Source: JBLHZY01 sp047631555 (GTDB taxonomy: Bacteria > Pseudomonadota > Alphaproteobacteria > Rhodobacterales > Rhodobacteraceae). From it: 64,000 nucleotides of DNA. The notes under the pieces were generated by a model, which saw only the letters and a program-made list of their open reading frames with translations, was not told the DNA's origin and ran no database searches. How positions within the stretch are numbered: the first letter of the stretch is position 1; every line of letters starts with the position of its first letter. Positions 42,511 through 54,300 of the stretch are shown piece by piece. Location: contig JBLHZY010000002.1 of NCBI GenBank assembly GCA_047631555.1, positions 372,001 through 436,000 on the forward strand, read 5' to 3'. A program made the position numbers and the translations under genes.

Positions 42511-43692
42511 ATGACGCAGGACAACCTTCCGGATCAAACGGGCAAACTCACTTTTGAAGGCGAAAAAGGGGCTGGTCGTTCCAAATGGATCGCGATGATC
42601 TTGGGGCTTGTTCTTGTCGGATGGATGGGCAGCGGATTTGTCTTGCCGTCCGAGCCAGAAGAGGTTGCCGAGGAAACCGCGCCCAAAATTCGCGCTATTG
42701 CGGTTTCGGTTATGGAATCCAAAGCGCGCGATGTGCAGCAGGTCTTTACCGCAGAAGGCCAATCCGAGCCGGATCGCATTACCTCCATTCGCGCGGAAAC
42801 TTCAGGCGATGTTGAGTCCGTTAGCGTTGAGCGCGGGGATTTGCTCGCGACGGGTCAAGAGATCGCGCGGATTGCTTCGGGGACAGCTGAGGCGCAGCTC
42901 AAACAAGCGCAGGAGTCCAAGGCGCAGGCCGAGCGGACATATCAAAACACAGTGGCCTTGCAAGGCCGCGGCGTTGCCACCGAAGACCGCTTGACCGAAA
43001 CGCGCACAGCGCTTGCTTCGGCGGAAACACAGCTTCGCTCGGCTCAGCAGGCCCTCGACAATACAATCATTCGTGCGCCCTTTCCGGGCCGTCTTAGCGG
43101 GCTGACGCTTGATGAGGGCGAATACGTCTCGACCGGAAGCCAGATTGGCGAGATTTTGGACAATGATCCGCTGACAATCGCGATCCAAGTGCCCCAGCAG
43201 GCGCTCTCGCGGCTTAAGCGCGGACAGCCGGCGCAGGTTGAATTCATCACGGGCGAAAATCGCATTGGCACGGTTGGGTTCGTCGGCATGAACGCCAACG
43301 CGCAAACGCGGACTTTCCTTGCGGAGATCACGGTTGATAACCCCGACAGCGCCCTGCCTTCGGGGCTGAGCGCGAAGGTTAGCATCCCGACGGGCGCGGC
43401 GCGCGGGCACTTTATTTCGCCAGCGATCCTGTCGCTTAGCACCTCGGGCGAGCTTGGCGTAAAGGTTGTAAGCGCGGGCAATGTTGTTGAGTTTGCACCT
43501 GTGTCGATTGTGCGCGCGCAACGGGATGGGGTTTGGATCACCGGCCTGCCCGAAACGGCGCAGATTATCACTGTTGGCCAAGGCTTTGTGAATGGCGGCG
43601 AGGTTGTTGATCCACGGGTGGATGAAAAGGCGATGAGCGCGCTTGAAGCGGCGCTGAAAACCGTTGAATTGACTGTGGAATCCAAGCAATGA
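42511..43692 (+). CDS. RND efflux periplasmic adaptor subunit
   Basis: A 393-residue membrane-fusion protein: cytoplasmic N-terminus, one membrane helix (about 25-45), biotinyl-lipoyl-like domain (SIRAETSGDVESVSVERGDLLATGQEIARI), coiled-coil hairpin (about 130-185), then IIRAPFPGRLSGLTLDEGEYVSTG and beta-barrel parts. It bridges the RND pump and an outer-membrane channel, which is not encoded nearby. AAGGATAAG precedes the ATG at 42511; the next gene overlaps by 4 bases. Confidence 0.92.
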   Translation: MTQDNLPDQTGKLTFEGEKGAGRSKWIAMILGLVLVGWMGSGFVLPSEPEEVAEETAPKIRAIAVSVMESKARDVQQVFTAEGQSEPDRITSIRAETSGDVESVSVERGDLLATGQEIARIASGTAEAQLKQAQESKAQAERTYQNTVALQGRGVATEDRLTETRTALASAETQLRSAQQALDNTIIRAPFPGRLSGLTLDEGEYVSTGSQIGEILDNDPLTIAIQVPQQALSRLKRGQPAQVEFITGENRIGTVGFVGMNANAQTRTFLAEITVDNPDSALPSGLSAKVSIPTGAARGHFISPAILSLSTSGELGVKVVSAGNVVEFAPVSIVRAQRDGVWITGLPETAQIITVGQGFVNGGEVVDPRVDEKAMSALEAALKTVELTVESKQ

Positions 43693-46600
43693 ACACACTT
43701 ATTGATGCAGCATTCGCGCGCGCAAAGTTCATCGTTTTAACGCTGATTTTCCTGCTTTTGGTCGGCTCTCTTTCCTATATGAGCATTCCAAAGGAAAGCG
43801 CGCCGGAAGTCCCAATTCCGCTGGTTTATGTCTCGGCAAGCCTTGAGGGAATTTCCCCGCAAGACGGCGAAAATGTTCTTGTGAGCCCGCTCGAAACCGA
43901 GCTTGCAGCTCTGAGCGGGCTAAAGAAAATGACCGCGACCGCTTCAGAAGGTCATGCCAGTATTCAGCTTGAGTTTGAGCCTGGTTTTGATGCTGCAGAG
44001 GCGCTTGATAAGGTTCGCGAAGCCAAAGATCGCGCTGAAAACGATTTGCCTTCGGACGCGAAAGTTACCGTTACCGAGATCAACACAGCGCTCTTCCCGA
44101 TCCTAACGGCGATCCTTTCGGGCCCTGTGCCTGAGCGGACGTTGAACGAGATTGCGGACGATCTTCAAGATAGTATCGAGGCGCTTGGCGGTGTTTTGGA
44201 AGTCAGCGTTGGTGGACAGCGCACAGAGCTTTTGGAAGTCCTGATCGATCCGACCGTTTTTGAGACCTACAACATCTCTTTTGACGAATTGATCGGCTCG
44301 ATCACGCGCAACAATCAGCTGATTGCCGCAGGCGCGATCGAAAGCGATGCGGGGCGTTTGGTTCTTAAAGTCCCCGGCTTGATCGAGAATTTCAGCGATG
44401 TGATGGAGCTGCCGGTTCTTGTCCGCGGGCAAACCGTTGTAACTTTCCAAGACGTCGCCACCGTGCGCCGGACTTTCGAGGATCCCTCCGGATTTGCGCG
44501 GATCAATGGTCAGCCGGCGCTTGCTTTGGAGGTCAAAAAGCGCGTTGGCTCCAACATCATTGATACGGTCAGCGAAGTGCGCAAGGTCATTGAAACAGCG
44601 AGCCTTGAATGGCCCGAAAGCGTTCATGTGACCTATATGCAGGACGAAAGCGATCAGGTGAAATCGATGCTTTCGGACCTTGAGGCGAATGTGATCGCGG
44701 CCGTTATCCTTGTGATGATTGTGATCGTTTTCTCGCTTGGTTTGCGCTCTTCGGTTCTTGTTGGTCTGTCTATTCCGGGCGCGTTTTTGACCGGCGTCGC
44801 GGTGCTGTTTTTGATGGGCTATACGATGAATATCGTTGTGCTTTTCTCGTTGATCCTTGTGGTGGGAATGTTGGTGGACGGGGCGATTGTGACGGTCGAG
44901 CTGGCCGATCGCTATTTGCATGACGGGCACACTGCGAAGGTCGCTTACAACAAAGCCGCCAAGCGGATGGCTTGGCCGATTATCGCCTCAACCGCGACGA
45001 CGCTTTGCGTATTTTTGCCGCTGTTGTTTTGGAACGGTGTTGTTGGCGAGTTTATGAAATACCTCCCGATTACGGTACTGATTACGCTTTCTGCCTCGAT
45101 GTTCATGGCGCTTGTTTTCATTCCTGTCGTTGGCGGAATGATCGGCAAAAAGCAGGCGCAAACCCCCAAAGAGCGCGCCCAACACTTTGCCGCCGAGCGG
45201 GGCGATCCGCGCGATATGACCGGCTTCATGGGCGTTTATGTGAGCCTGCTCAAATGGTCGATTATGCGGCCTTGGGTGACGATCAGTTTTGCTATCATGG
45301 GCTTGATCGTTTCGTTTATTGCTTATGGCGCATTTGGCAACGGGCTAACGTTCTTCCCTTCGGTCGAGCCGGATTTTGCCCAGGTTGAGGTGCGCGCACG
45401 CGACAATTTCTCGATTTATGAGCAGGATGAATTGGTGCGGGCGGTTGAAACGCGCCTGCTGAAATACGGTGAAATCCGCAGCGTCTATGCGCGCACTGGC
45501 AAGAATAGCCAATCCGGCGAAGAGGTCATCGGCACGATCCAGCTTGAATTTGATGAATGGGATCGCCGCCGCACGGCTGCTGAAATCTCTGAGGACATCC
45601 GGACCGAGATGGCCGAAGTTGCCGGGATTGATGTTCAGGTTCAAACCCAGTCGAACGGGCCAACCTCCGGCAAACCTGTCAGCATGGATGTGATCTCCAA
45701 CAATCCGATTTTGCAGGCGGCGACGGTTCAGACTTTGCGCGATGCAATGGATCGTATCGGCGGCTTTACCGATGTAACGGATTCGCGCCCGCTTCCCGGT
45801 GTTGAATGGAGCATCGTGGTTGATCGCTCAGAGGCGGCGCGTTCTGGCGCCGATGTGGCCCTGCTTGGCCAAGCGGTTCAACTGCTTACGCGCGGCATCA
45901 CTGTGGCCGACTATCGCCCCGATGACAGCGATAGCGAAGTTGATATTCGCATCCGTTTCCCTGCCGCAGAGCGCACCTTGGCCGAGCTTGAAGCTTTGCG
46001 GGTTCCGACGTCGGCAGGGCTTGTGCCGATCTCGAATTTCGTGGCGTTTGAGCCTGCGCCGCGCTCGGGAACGATCACCCGCATTGATCAGCAACGCGTG
46101 CTCTCGATTGGCGCGAATGTGGCGCCTGGCGTCTTGGTCAATGATCAGATTTTGGCGCTTAAGGCGGTGATTGCTCAGACCGAGCTTCCTGAAGGTGTTG
46201 AAATATCCTTCGGGGGCGAGGCCGAGGATCAGGCAGAATCCATGCAGTTCTTGATGGGCGCGTTCTTGGCGGCGATCGGTCTGATGTTTGCGATCCTTTT
46301 GGTGCAGTTCAATGGTTTCTGGCAGGCCTTTGTTGTTATGTCGGCGATTGTGTTTTCGGTCGCGGGGGTTTTGCTTGGGCTGATGGTTACGGGGCGGCCT
46401 TTTGGGGTCGTTATGGGCGGGATCGGTGTGATCGCGCTTGCCGGGATTGTGGTGAACAACAACATTGTTTTGATCGATACCTATAACGATCTTAAGCGCG
46501 CGGGTGCCTCGCCTTATGAGGCCGCCTTGCGCACAGGTGCGCAGCGTTTGCGCCCTGTGTTGCTGACCTCGATTACCACGGCGCTTGGTTTGATGCCGAT

Positions 46601-46961
46601 GGTGATCGGGCTCAACATCAACTTTTTCACCCGCGAAATCGTTTATGGCGCGCCTTCGACCCAGTGGTGGACCGAGCTTTCTTCGGCAATTGCCGGCGGG
46701 CTCGTTGTGGCGACGGTGCTGACGCTGTTGGTGACCCCAGCGATGCTAATGATTGGCGAGAAGAAAGCGACCCGAGGCGGCGCGATTAAGCCCGAGCCAG
46801 CGCCTGAGGCGCCTGTGGCTGAGGGCATTGCGGTCGCGGCAATGGAAGAGGCGGTCGCTGAGCCGACCGCCAAGCCAAAGCCAAAACCCCGTGCAAAGCC
46901 AAAAGCCAAGCCGCGCGCCAAAGCCAAGCCAAAGCCAAGCAGCAAGCCCTCAACGGCATAG
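43689..46961 (+). CDS. RND-family efflux pump permease
   Basis: A 1090-residue pump with 12 predicted helices and two large periplasmic loops: N-terminal helix, SIPKESAPEVPIP, central helices with VLVGLSIPGAFLTGVAVLFLMGYTMN and VVGMLVDGAIVTVE (proton relay region), and the second half with VVNNNIVLIDTYNDLKRAG. The hydrophilic C-terminal tail (about 1020-1090) is unusual: rich in Pro, Ala and Glu, then KPKPKPRAKPKAKPRAKAKPK. Without that tail the length is normal. Substrate unknown. Confidence 0.93.
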   Translation: MNTLIDAAFARAKFIVLTLIFLLLVGSLSYMSIPKESAPEVPIPLVYVSASLEGISPQDGENVLVSPLETELAALSGLKKMTATASEGHASIQLEFEPGFDAAEALDKVREAKDRAENDLPSDAKVTVTEINTALFPILTAILSGPVPERTLNEIADDLQDSIEALGGVLEVSVGGQRTELLEVLIDPTVFETYNISFDELIGSITRNNQLIAAGAIESDAGRLVLKVPGLIENFSDVMELPVLVRGQTVVTFQDVATVRRTFEDPSGFARINGQPALALEVKKRVGSNIIDTVSEVRKVIETASLEWPESVHVTYMQDESDQVKSMLSDLEANVIAAVILVMIVIVFSLGLRSSVLVGLSIPGAFLTGVAVLFLMGYTMNIVVLFSLILVVGMLVDGAIVTVELADRYLHDGHTAKVAYNKAAKRMAWPIIASTATTLCVFLPLLFWNGVVGEFMKYLPITVLITLSASMFMALVFIPVVGGMIGKKQAQTPKERAQHFAAERGDPRDMTGFMGVYVSLLKWSIMRPWVTISFAIMGLIVSFIAYGAFGNGLTFFPSVEPDFAQVEVRARDNFSIYEQDELVRAVETRLLKYGEIRSVYARTGKNSQSGEEVIGTIQLEFDEWDRRRTAAEISEDIRTEMAEVAGIDVQVQTQSNGPTSGKPVSMDVISNNPILQAATVQTLRDAMDRIGGFTDVTDSRPLPGVEWSIVVDRSEAARSGADVALLGQAVQLLTRGITVADYRPDDSDSEVDIRIRFPAAERTLAELEALRVPTSAGLVPISNFVAFEPAPRSGTITRIDQQRVLSIGANVAPGVLVNDQILALKAVIAQTELPEGVEISFGGEAEDQAESMQFLMGAFLAAIGLMFAILLVQFNGFWQAFVVMSAIVFSVAGVLLGLMVTGRPFGVVMGGIGVIALAGIVVNNNIVLIDTYNDLKRAGASPYEAALRTGAQRLRPVLLTSITTALGLMPMVIGLNINFFTREIVYGAPSTQWWTELSSAIAGGLVVATVLTLLVTPAMLMIGEKKATRGGAIKPEPAPEAPVAEGIAVAAMEEAVAEPTAKPKPKPRAKPKAKPRAKAKPKPSSKPSTA

Positions 46962-46985
46962 CATTTGGCTTTGATTGAATTGAAT

Positions 46986-47023
46986 AAGCCCGGCTCGATG
47001 TCTTCGAGCCGGGCTTTATTTTT
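46986..47023 (+). terminator. Rho-independent terminator of efflux operon
   Basis: AAGCCCGGCTCG-atgtctt-CGAGCCGGGCTT, a perfect 12-bp stem followed by TATTTTT, 25 bases after the pump gene. Also able to act for the convergent DMT gene. Confidence 0.9.
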
Positions 47024-47039
47024 GAGAATATGCGCGGGT

Positions 47040-47972
47040 TTAGCGACGTAGAAAGGCGGAGATATTAAGAGAGCCGGGGCCAATGCCGCGAGTTCGTGTG
47101 CGCAATACGGGCGTGTTTCGCGATGTTCCGCTTGAGCTTTCGCGAAACACGATGAAAAGCCCTGACGCGATGATAATGCCTGCGCCGATGATCGTTGCGG
47201 TATCCAATTTGTCGTTGAAAATCAGATAGCCATAGGCCGTTGCCCAGAGGATTTGCGAATATTGCATCGGAGCGACAATCGCCGCCTCACCGATGCGATA
47301 AGCCGCGATCATCAAGAGCCCTGCGACAAAGCCAAAGCTCGCGATAACAGCGATTAGGCCGATGTCTGTAAGCTCCATCGGTTTGTAGACCAGCGGCAGC
47401 ATCGCGCCCATCAGCACAAAGTTTGCAATCATCGGATAGATCATCAGCACGATCGGGCGCTCTTCGCGACCCACGCGGCGCACGATCACCGAAGCAACAG
47501 CGTTGCCCATTGCCGAGGCGAGCCCTGCGATATGGCCAAGCCCAAGCTCCGTAACCCCTGGGCGCAAAACGACGATAACGCCTGCCAGCCCAACGATCAC
47601 AGCGATGCCGCGCCGCCAGCCGACCCGCTCGCCAAGGATTGGGATCGACAGGACCGTGATCAACAGCGGGGCGGCAAACAAAAGCGCGTATGTTTGCGCC
47701 AGCGGCAGGACCGAAAAGGCATAAAAAGCGGAGAGAGCCGTAACCACGGACGCCACAGTGCGCGCGAAAATCCACCAAGGGTTCTTGGGGCGCAAGGTCC
47801 CGGCTGTTTGGTCGCGCATCAGCATCAGGGCGACTAGGGGAAAAGCGAAAAGCGTTGAGAAGAAGATCAGTTGGAAGGGAGAAAAGGTTCCGCCCAAGAT
47901 CTTGATCGCGACGTCGTGGGTCGCGTAAATTCCGAAAGCGCATAGGGCAAGGAGGACTGCTTTGAGGTTCAT
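47040..47972 (-). CDS. DMT-superfamily (EamA) transporter
   Basis: A 310-residue, ten-helix drug/metabolite transporter with two EamA halves (about 5-140 and 150-285; 'LPLAQTYALLFAAPLLITVLSIPILGE' marks the end of the first half). Substrate unknown. I placed the start at 47972; a further upstream Met at 48005 lacks support. Convergent with the RND operon. Confidence 0.9.
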   Translation of the reverse strand: MNLKAVLLALCAFGIYATHDVAIKILGGTFSPFQLIFFSTLFAFPLVALMLMRDQTAGTLRPKNPWWIFARTVASVVTALSAFYAFSVLPLAQTYALLFAAPLLITVLSIPILGERVGWRRGIAVIVGLAGVIVVLRPGVTELGLGHIAGLASAMGNAVASVIVRRVGREERPIVLMIYPMIANFVLMGAMLPLVYKPMELTDIGLIAVIASFGFVAGLLMIAAYRIGEAAIVAPMQYSQILWATAYGYLIFNDKLDTATIIGAGIIIASGLFIVFRESSSGTSRNTPVLRTRTRGIGPGSLNISAFLRR

Positions 47973-48310
47973 TTTTGCTCTTTCAATGCCTGCGGGTCCG
48001 GGCAAGTTAGCGCTAACTCGTCGCCTAAAACAGCCCCCAATTGGCCTATATTTCGCCGCCTAGGCACTGATTACACCGCAGGATTTGCAAAGGCAGCAAA
48101 CAGGCGCTTTGCCAAGAATCGCAACCGGGCAATTTATCGCTTACGATCCTTGGCTGGCATGGTTTGGGATCAATTTGGCGCAACACATTGATAAAAACGC
48201 AAAAAGGTGGGGCCTGTTTACCACTTATTAGGGAATTCTGATCCCCTCCCAGTTGATTGCCGCTGCGGTATGTGCATCCTTTCGCTTACTTGGGCGTGGG
48301 AGTATTTTAA
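47973..48310. other. Non-coding interval before the autotransporter
   Basis: A 338-base divergent gap between the DMT gene and the autotransporter gene. It carries AT-rich patches and presumably both promoters. No open frame or clear dyad stands out. Confidence 0.5.
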
Positions 48311-51300
48311 GTGCTGATTTTATCCGTTGATTCGTTTTGGTTTGATCTATTCCCAAAATTGCGCCGCCGCGCATTTGGTGCTCTGGCGACGACTTCGCTT
48401 GTTGCGCTTGGAAGTCTGGCCCTGCCCAGTGCTGGTTTTGCTGATGAGCTGACTTGGGATGCGGGTGGTGGGAATGTAAACTGGAACACCACGGATACTT
48501 TCTGGGATCCTGGTCCCGGCCCAAACATCGCATTCTCGAATGGTGATGACGCTGTGTTTGATGGCGCGGCGGAATTAGCCGTAATTATTCCTACTGCCGT
48601 GCAGCCCGGCTCAATTCGGTTTGGCGCGGATGGCTACTCGATTTCCGGTGGGACCATATCCGACGCCACTACCACTCCAGTTTTGATTACCGTGACAAAC
48701 ATAGGGGACACCGCAGTAATCAACTCCGCACTTGATGGTGCTTTCAGTTTTTCGGGCAACGGCACATTGAATTTGGGCGGCAATTCGCCATCGCTTTCCG
48801 CGCTTGCGGTCTCAAGCGGTACCGTTGAAAACCTAGCTGCAGGTATCATCGGCGGGACGGTTACCAATACCGGCACCTTTACCAACAGTGGCACAGTCTT
48901 CGGCGTCGTCAATAATTCCGGCGGCATTTTTTCAAGCACGCTTACAGTCGGCAATGGCGGCGTTGTCGATACAGATGGCGCGGTCACCCTTTCGGGGACT
49001 GTCGGCACAGCGGGCGTTAGTACGGACGGCGGGGATATTACGGTTGCCGCAGCTGGGCTTACAACCACAGGCGCGCTTGGCGTTGTTGGTAGCGTTGCGA
49101 ATGGCGCGGCAACGGCGACTTTGACAGGCGATCTCGGCGCGACGGCGATCAATGCTTCGGGTGTTTTTGGCGGCAATCTGGGCACGGTTACGATCAATTC
49201 AACCGCGACCGTCACAGATACAACGATTACCTCGGGCGGCGTTGTTACCGTTGGCGGCACATTGACCTCTACCAATGCGGTCAGCGTTCAGGATGAGGGC
49301 GTTTTGAATGTTACAGGCGCCGGGGCCGTAACCAATGCCATCGACATCACGGCGGGCGGCGAGGCGAATTTGGCCAATAGCGTTGGCGGCGATATCACCA
49401 ACACAAGCGGCACCGTGAACGTAACTGCTGCACTGACAGCGGGCGGCGACCTTATCACGAATGGGGCTGCGGGCGGCCCAGCTGTAACCAATATTGGCGC
49501 CAATCTCGGGCTTACGGGCGATTTGAACCTGAACGGGCTTGATGTTGTAAACACCAGCACAGTTAACATTACGGCGGGAACAACTACGGTAAACGCCGTC
49601 GGGCTTGCTGGATTTAGCACGCTTGAAGTTGATGGCACGCTGAACAGCACCAATGCGATCACCGTTGTGAATAACTCAACCGTTACAGTCAACGGCGGGG
49701 GCGCGCTTGGCGCGGACTTTACCGTCAATACTGGCGGCACGCTTTCAGCAATCGGGCTCGGGGCGATCAATGGCAACGTTACTGTTGCAGGCGGTGCGCT
49801 TTCCTCAACCGGTTCCATTTCGGGCAGCGTTACCGATACCAACGGGACCACCGCCCTTACCGGAACTGTTGGGACGGGCGTCTCGACGCTTGGCGGCGCA
49901 ATTACTGTCGGCGCGATGGGGCTTACTGTCACAACGGGCGATTTCACCGTTACGGGCGATGGGGGCAATGGCGCGGGCCTTGCCACGATTGATGGCAACC
50001 TTGGGATCACTACGGGCGATCTGATTGTTGGCGGGGTGGCTGGCAATACCGGCACTGCCATTATCAATGCGGGGAACACAGTTACGGCGACAGACGTTGT
50101 GATGAACGCCAATGGCACTATCGTTGTGGCAGGTACGCTGAACAGTGGCTCAGATATTAACATCCAATCCGATGCCATTTTGCAGGTGAATAGTGGCGGC
50201 ATTGTTGGTGGGAATGTGACCGAAAATGCTGGCGGCTTTTTCTCAATGTCCGCTGGCGAAGTTTCAGGCGATCTTACGCTAGATAGCGCAAATGGCGGCA
50301 CCGTTATGGGCACGGTTGGCGGCAACCTCGTCGCCAATGGCGGCATTCGGAATGTAACGGGCGGCGATCTTACCGTAACTGGCAACATTACAAACGCGAC
50401 GACGATGGTTGTGTTCTCTGGAACGTCTGGGGACAACAATATCATTAGTGGCGCCAACTTTACCAACAACGGTACGCTCAATGTTCAGGTCGATGCCGCG
50501 GTCACTTCGACCGCCGCTCTTGAGAATAACTCAGGTGCGACGCTGACCAACGCGGGTACAATTAACAACGTTAACAACAACCTAGGCGCCATTCTAACAT
50601 CGACAGGCGCGATTTCCGGCACGCTGACAAACGCCGGAACAGCAAGCTTTAGCGGCGCGACTGCCAGCGTTGGCACGCTTGCCAACTCAGGCACAGTCAA
50701 CGTTGCCGCCCTGTCAAACCTGACGGTTACAAATCCGCTGACAAACACCAGCACGATTAGCAACTTGGGGACGATCACAGGCGACATCGCCAATAACGCG
50801 GGCGGCACGGTTGGCTCCTCGGGCACGATCACCGGAACGCTGACCAACGCGGCAACCTCCGTCGGGGCGAACCTTGGCGGCAATGTCGGCGCGATCGTCA
50901 ACGATGGCACCGTGACCTTGACGGATGATCTAACGGTTACAGGCGCCTTTGATAACAACGCGACATTTACCATGGGCGCCAACGATCTTTCGGTTGGCTC
51001 GATGACCAACAATCAAGCCTTCACCGTGACAAGCGGCCAAACGCTGACAACGACTGCCGCGCTTGTAAATGAAGCGGGCGGCACGATCACCGTTGACGGC
51101 ATAATCGATGGCCCTCTGACCAATAGCACCCTGACGTCGGCTGTTAATCTTACGGGTGCCGGAAGCAGCGTTACAGGCGCGGTTGATAACACTGGGACAA
51201 TCGGCCTTGCTGGCGGTACGCTCGGCGGCCTTCCCGGCGGCACAGTGCAGAACAATGCAACCGGCATAATCAATGCATCGGGCGGCAATTTTGGCGGCGA

Positions 51301-54300
51301 CGTTACCAATGACGGAACAGTCAATCTATCTGCAAATACAAACGCTTTGGGCGATTTCACCAACAACTTGGCGCTGAACTCGAGCGCACCGGTTACATTG
51401 GATGTAACAGGGACCTTTACCAACAATGGCACAATCACCTCGAATTCGGGTCAGCTGACAATCTCGGCCAACCTGATTTCGCTTACAGCAACCTCTGTTG
51501 TTGGCGGTGCGGGGACTGTGAACTTGGTTGGTGATATTTTGAACTTGGGGACCGTGACCTATAACGCGGCCGAAACCCTGACCGGCAATTATACAAACGG
51601 CTCGACGGCCATTGCTGTTCCTGTCTTGGGCTTGACGGATGTGAATGCTGCGGTGGATGCCGACGGCAATGATATCACCAACAACCGTGATTTTAACGTC
51701 AATGCGGGCGGCTCGCTTGTGAACGTTGGCACTTTGACCAACGCAACGGCCGGGATCACCAATGCGACATTTGATATCGCCGGCGGGGCGAGTGTTGGCA
51801 CGCAAACCGTTGTAAACACGGGCGCATTGAGCACGATGACAGTTGTTGGCGGGTTAACCGCAGCGACGACCCTCACCAATACCTTGGGCGCAACGCTCGA
51901 TAACAGCGGGACCGTTGCGGCCGCTATCACCAACTCGGTTGGCGGCGTTATCACCAATTCCGGAACAATCACCGGCGCTGTGACCAGCACAGGGACCGGG
52001 GGCGCTCCAAGCAGCCTAACAAATACTGGAACAATCACCGGCAATGTTTCCACCGATCAATTTACAACGCTGGCCTCGTCCAACCTAATTACCGGCGATC
52101 TCGCCGCTGGCGGCACGACCACAATCAGCGGCAATGTAACTGGCAATGTGACCAATACGGCCACGAATGCGCTGGGCAGTTTCACACTCACGAATGATCT
52201 GACGGTTGGCGGCAATTTTGATAACAGCGGCGAAGTCATTGCCAATGCGGGCAGCCTGACTGCCGCAACCCTGACAAACAATGGCGCTGGCGTGATTGGC
52301 ATTGGCGCGGGCGAAAGCCTGACCCTTACCGGCGCGACAACCTTCAACAGCGCAGGCACCATCACCAACGCAGGGACGATCAATACCTCCGTGGTGAACC
52401 AAGTCGGCGGCTCGCTTACATCGACAAATGCGATCACGGGTTCAGTGACCAACAACAACGCCTTCATCGCCCAAGGCACCGTCGGCGGCGATGTGATCAA
52501 CACGGCCGGAACAACGACTGTAAGCGGCAACTTGGCCGTAACGGGCGATGTGAGTAACGCAGGGATCGTGAATGTCTCGGGCGGCAATCTTACAGCGGTC
52601 AATCTCAACAATACCGCGGGCGGCGCGCAAGCGACTGTCTCTGCGGCGCGTGTTGTGACTTTGAGCGGTGGGATCTCGAACGACGGGACCTACACCAACA
52701 ACGGCACAACAAACGCAACAGCTGCGATCGCCAACACGGGCCTAATCACCAACACAGGTACAATGACCGCAGCAAGCGTCACGACTTCGGGAACATTGAA
52801 CACATCCAATAGCTTGACCGTCACCGGCGTGGTGGCCAATACGGGCACCTTGTCCAACACAGGCACTTTGGCCGCGACAACCGTTACCAGCACCAATTCG
52901 CTCTCGAGCACCAATACCCTGAACGCCAATGTGCAAAGCTCCGGCGCGATGACCTTGGCTGGCACAATGACAGGCAATTTGGAAACGACTGCAGGAAGCG
53001 TGAATGCGCAAGGCACCTTGACCGGCGCGCTGACCTCCACAGGCGGGACAATCACAACCGATGGCAATCTTGCGGTAAGTGGCGCGCTGAGCAGTACTGC
53101 CGACGTTACAGTCACGGCAGGCAATCTCTCGGCGCTAACATTTGATGCCTCAGGCGTCACGCAAGTGGGCGCAGGGCGCTCGCTGACGGCTGGCACCATC
53201 AACAACAATGCCGGCGGCACTTTGACTGCGAATGGCGCGCTTGTCGGCAATGTGAACAACGCAAGCGGGGCAACACTGACCTCCAACCTCTCGATTTCCG
53301 GCGCGCTCGGAAATGCCGGAACAGCAAATGTTGGCGGGACGGTCGGCGCCGCCGTGAGCTCAACGGCTGGGACTTTCAGCTTGGCTGGGAACCTCAGCGT
53401 TGCTGGCGCATTTGCAAACGGCGGAACGCTTGAGATTGGCGCAGGCGAAACCCTGACGACAACGAATTTGCTCAACACTGGCACCACCAATAACGCGGGT
53501 GATTTGACCGGAAGCCTGAACAACTCTGGCACATATAACGCAACCTCCCTTGCGGCATCGACCTTTGCCGCAGGCGAGGCGGTTACGAACTCGGGAACAA
53601 TCCATTCCAGAGAAACGATCACATTTGGCGGTGGGCTTAATTCAGTTGCTGGGCAAACAAGCATCGTCTCGGTAGCCTCTGAAGCGGGCTTCCCGGACAG
53701 TATTCCGTTGACTGAAAATATCAACATCACTGGAGCGCTTACCGGAAATCATCGCTTCATTCTGGATCTGGATTTGACGGATGACGGTTTTCCCCTGAAC
53801 GGCGCCCAGCATGCCGACACAGTTTTCGTGACCGGCGGACCTGTGACAGGCAATGTGATCCTCCAGTTTAACCTGATAACAAACGGCTTTGGCCCGCAGG
53901 ACCAAGACATCCCAGTCTTCGTTGTTGATGCTGGTCAGGCCAATGCCTTTACCTTTAGCTCGGCCGGCCTACCGCAGGTTTCAGAGACGGTGATCTATAC
54001 GCTTTCTCAGCCGGTCGCGAACGGCGACATCTTCGTTGTGGATCAGGTAAACCCCGCGATTGGTGGCCTTGCAGGCAACGTTATTCTAACGCAATCGCTG
54101 ATTGGCGCGGTGATCAACCGCCCCTCAAGCCCCTTTGTGGCGGGGCTTGCTTATGAGGATGTTGATCCTTGCGGGCCGGGCGCTTGGGCGCGTGTTCTTG
54201 GTGGCGGCGCGGATGTTAAGGGCAGCACCTCCAATGGCGTGAGCAATGTTGCAAGCGAGCTTTCGTCAAACTTCTATGGTGTGCAAGTTGGCGGCGACTT

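Noticed and set aside
48988..53600. Repeats in the autotransporter as a CRISPR array
   Set aside because: They are in-frame protein repeats without fixed spacer length or conserved direct repeat.
49288..53730. Several long open frames on the minus strand opposite the autotransporter
   Set aside because: They arise from the repetitive NTGT-type codons of the passenger and show no ribosome sites, signal or domain. Their Val/Pro/Leu-rich translation is a mirror of the repeats.
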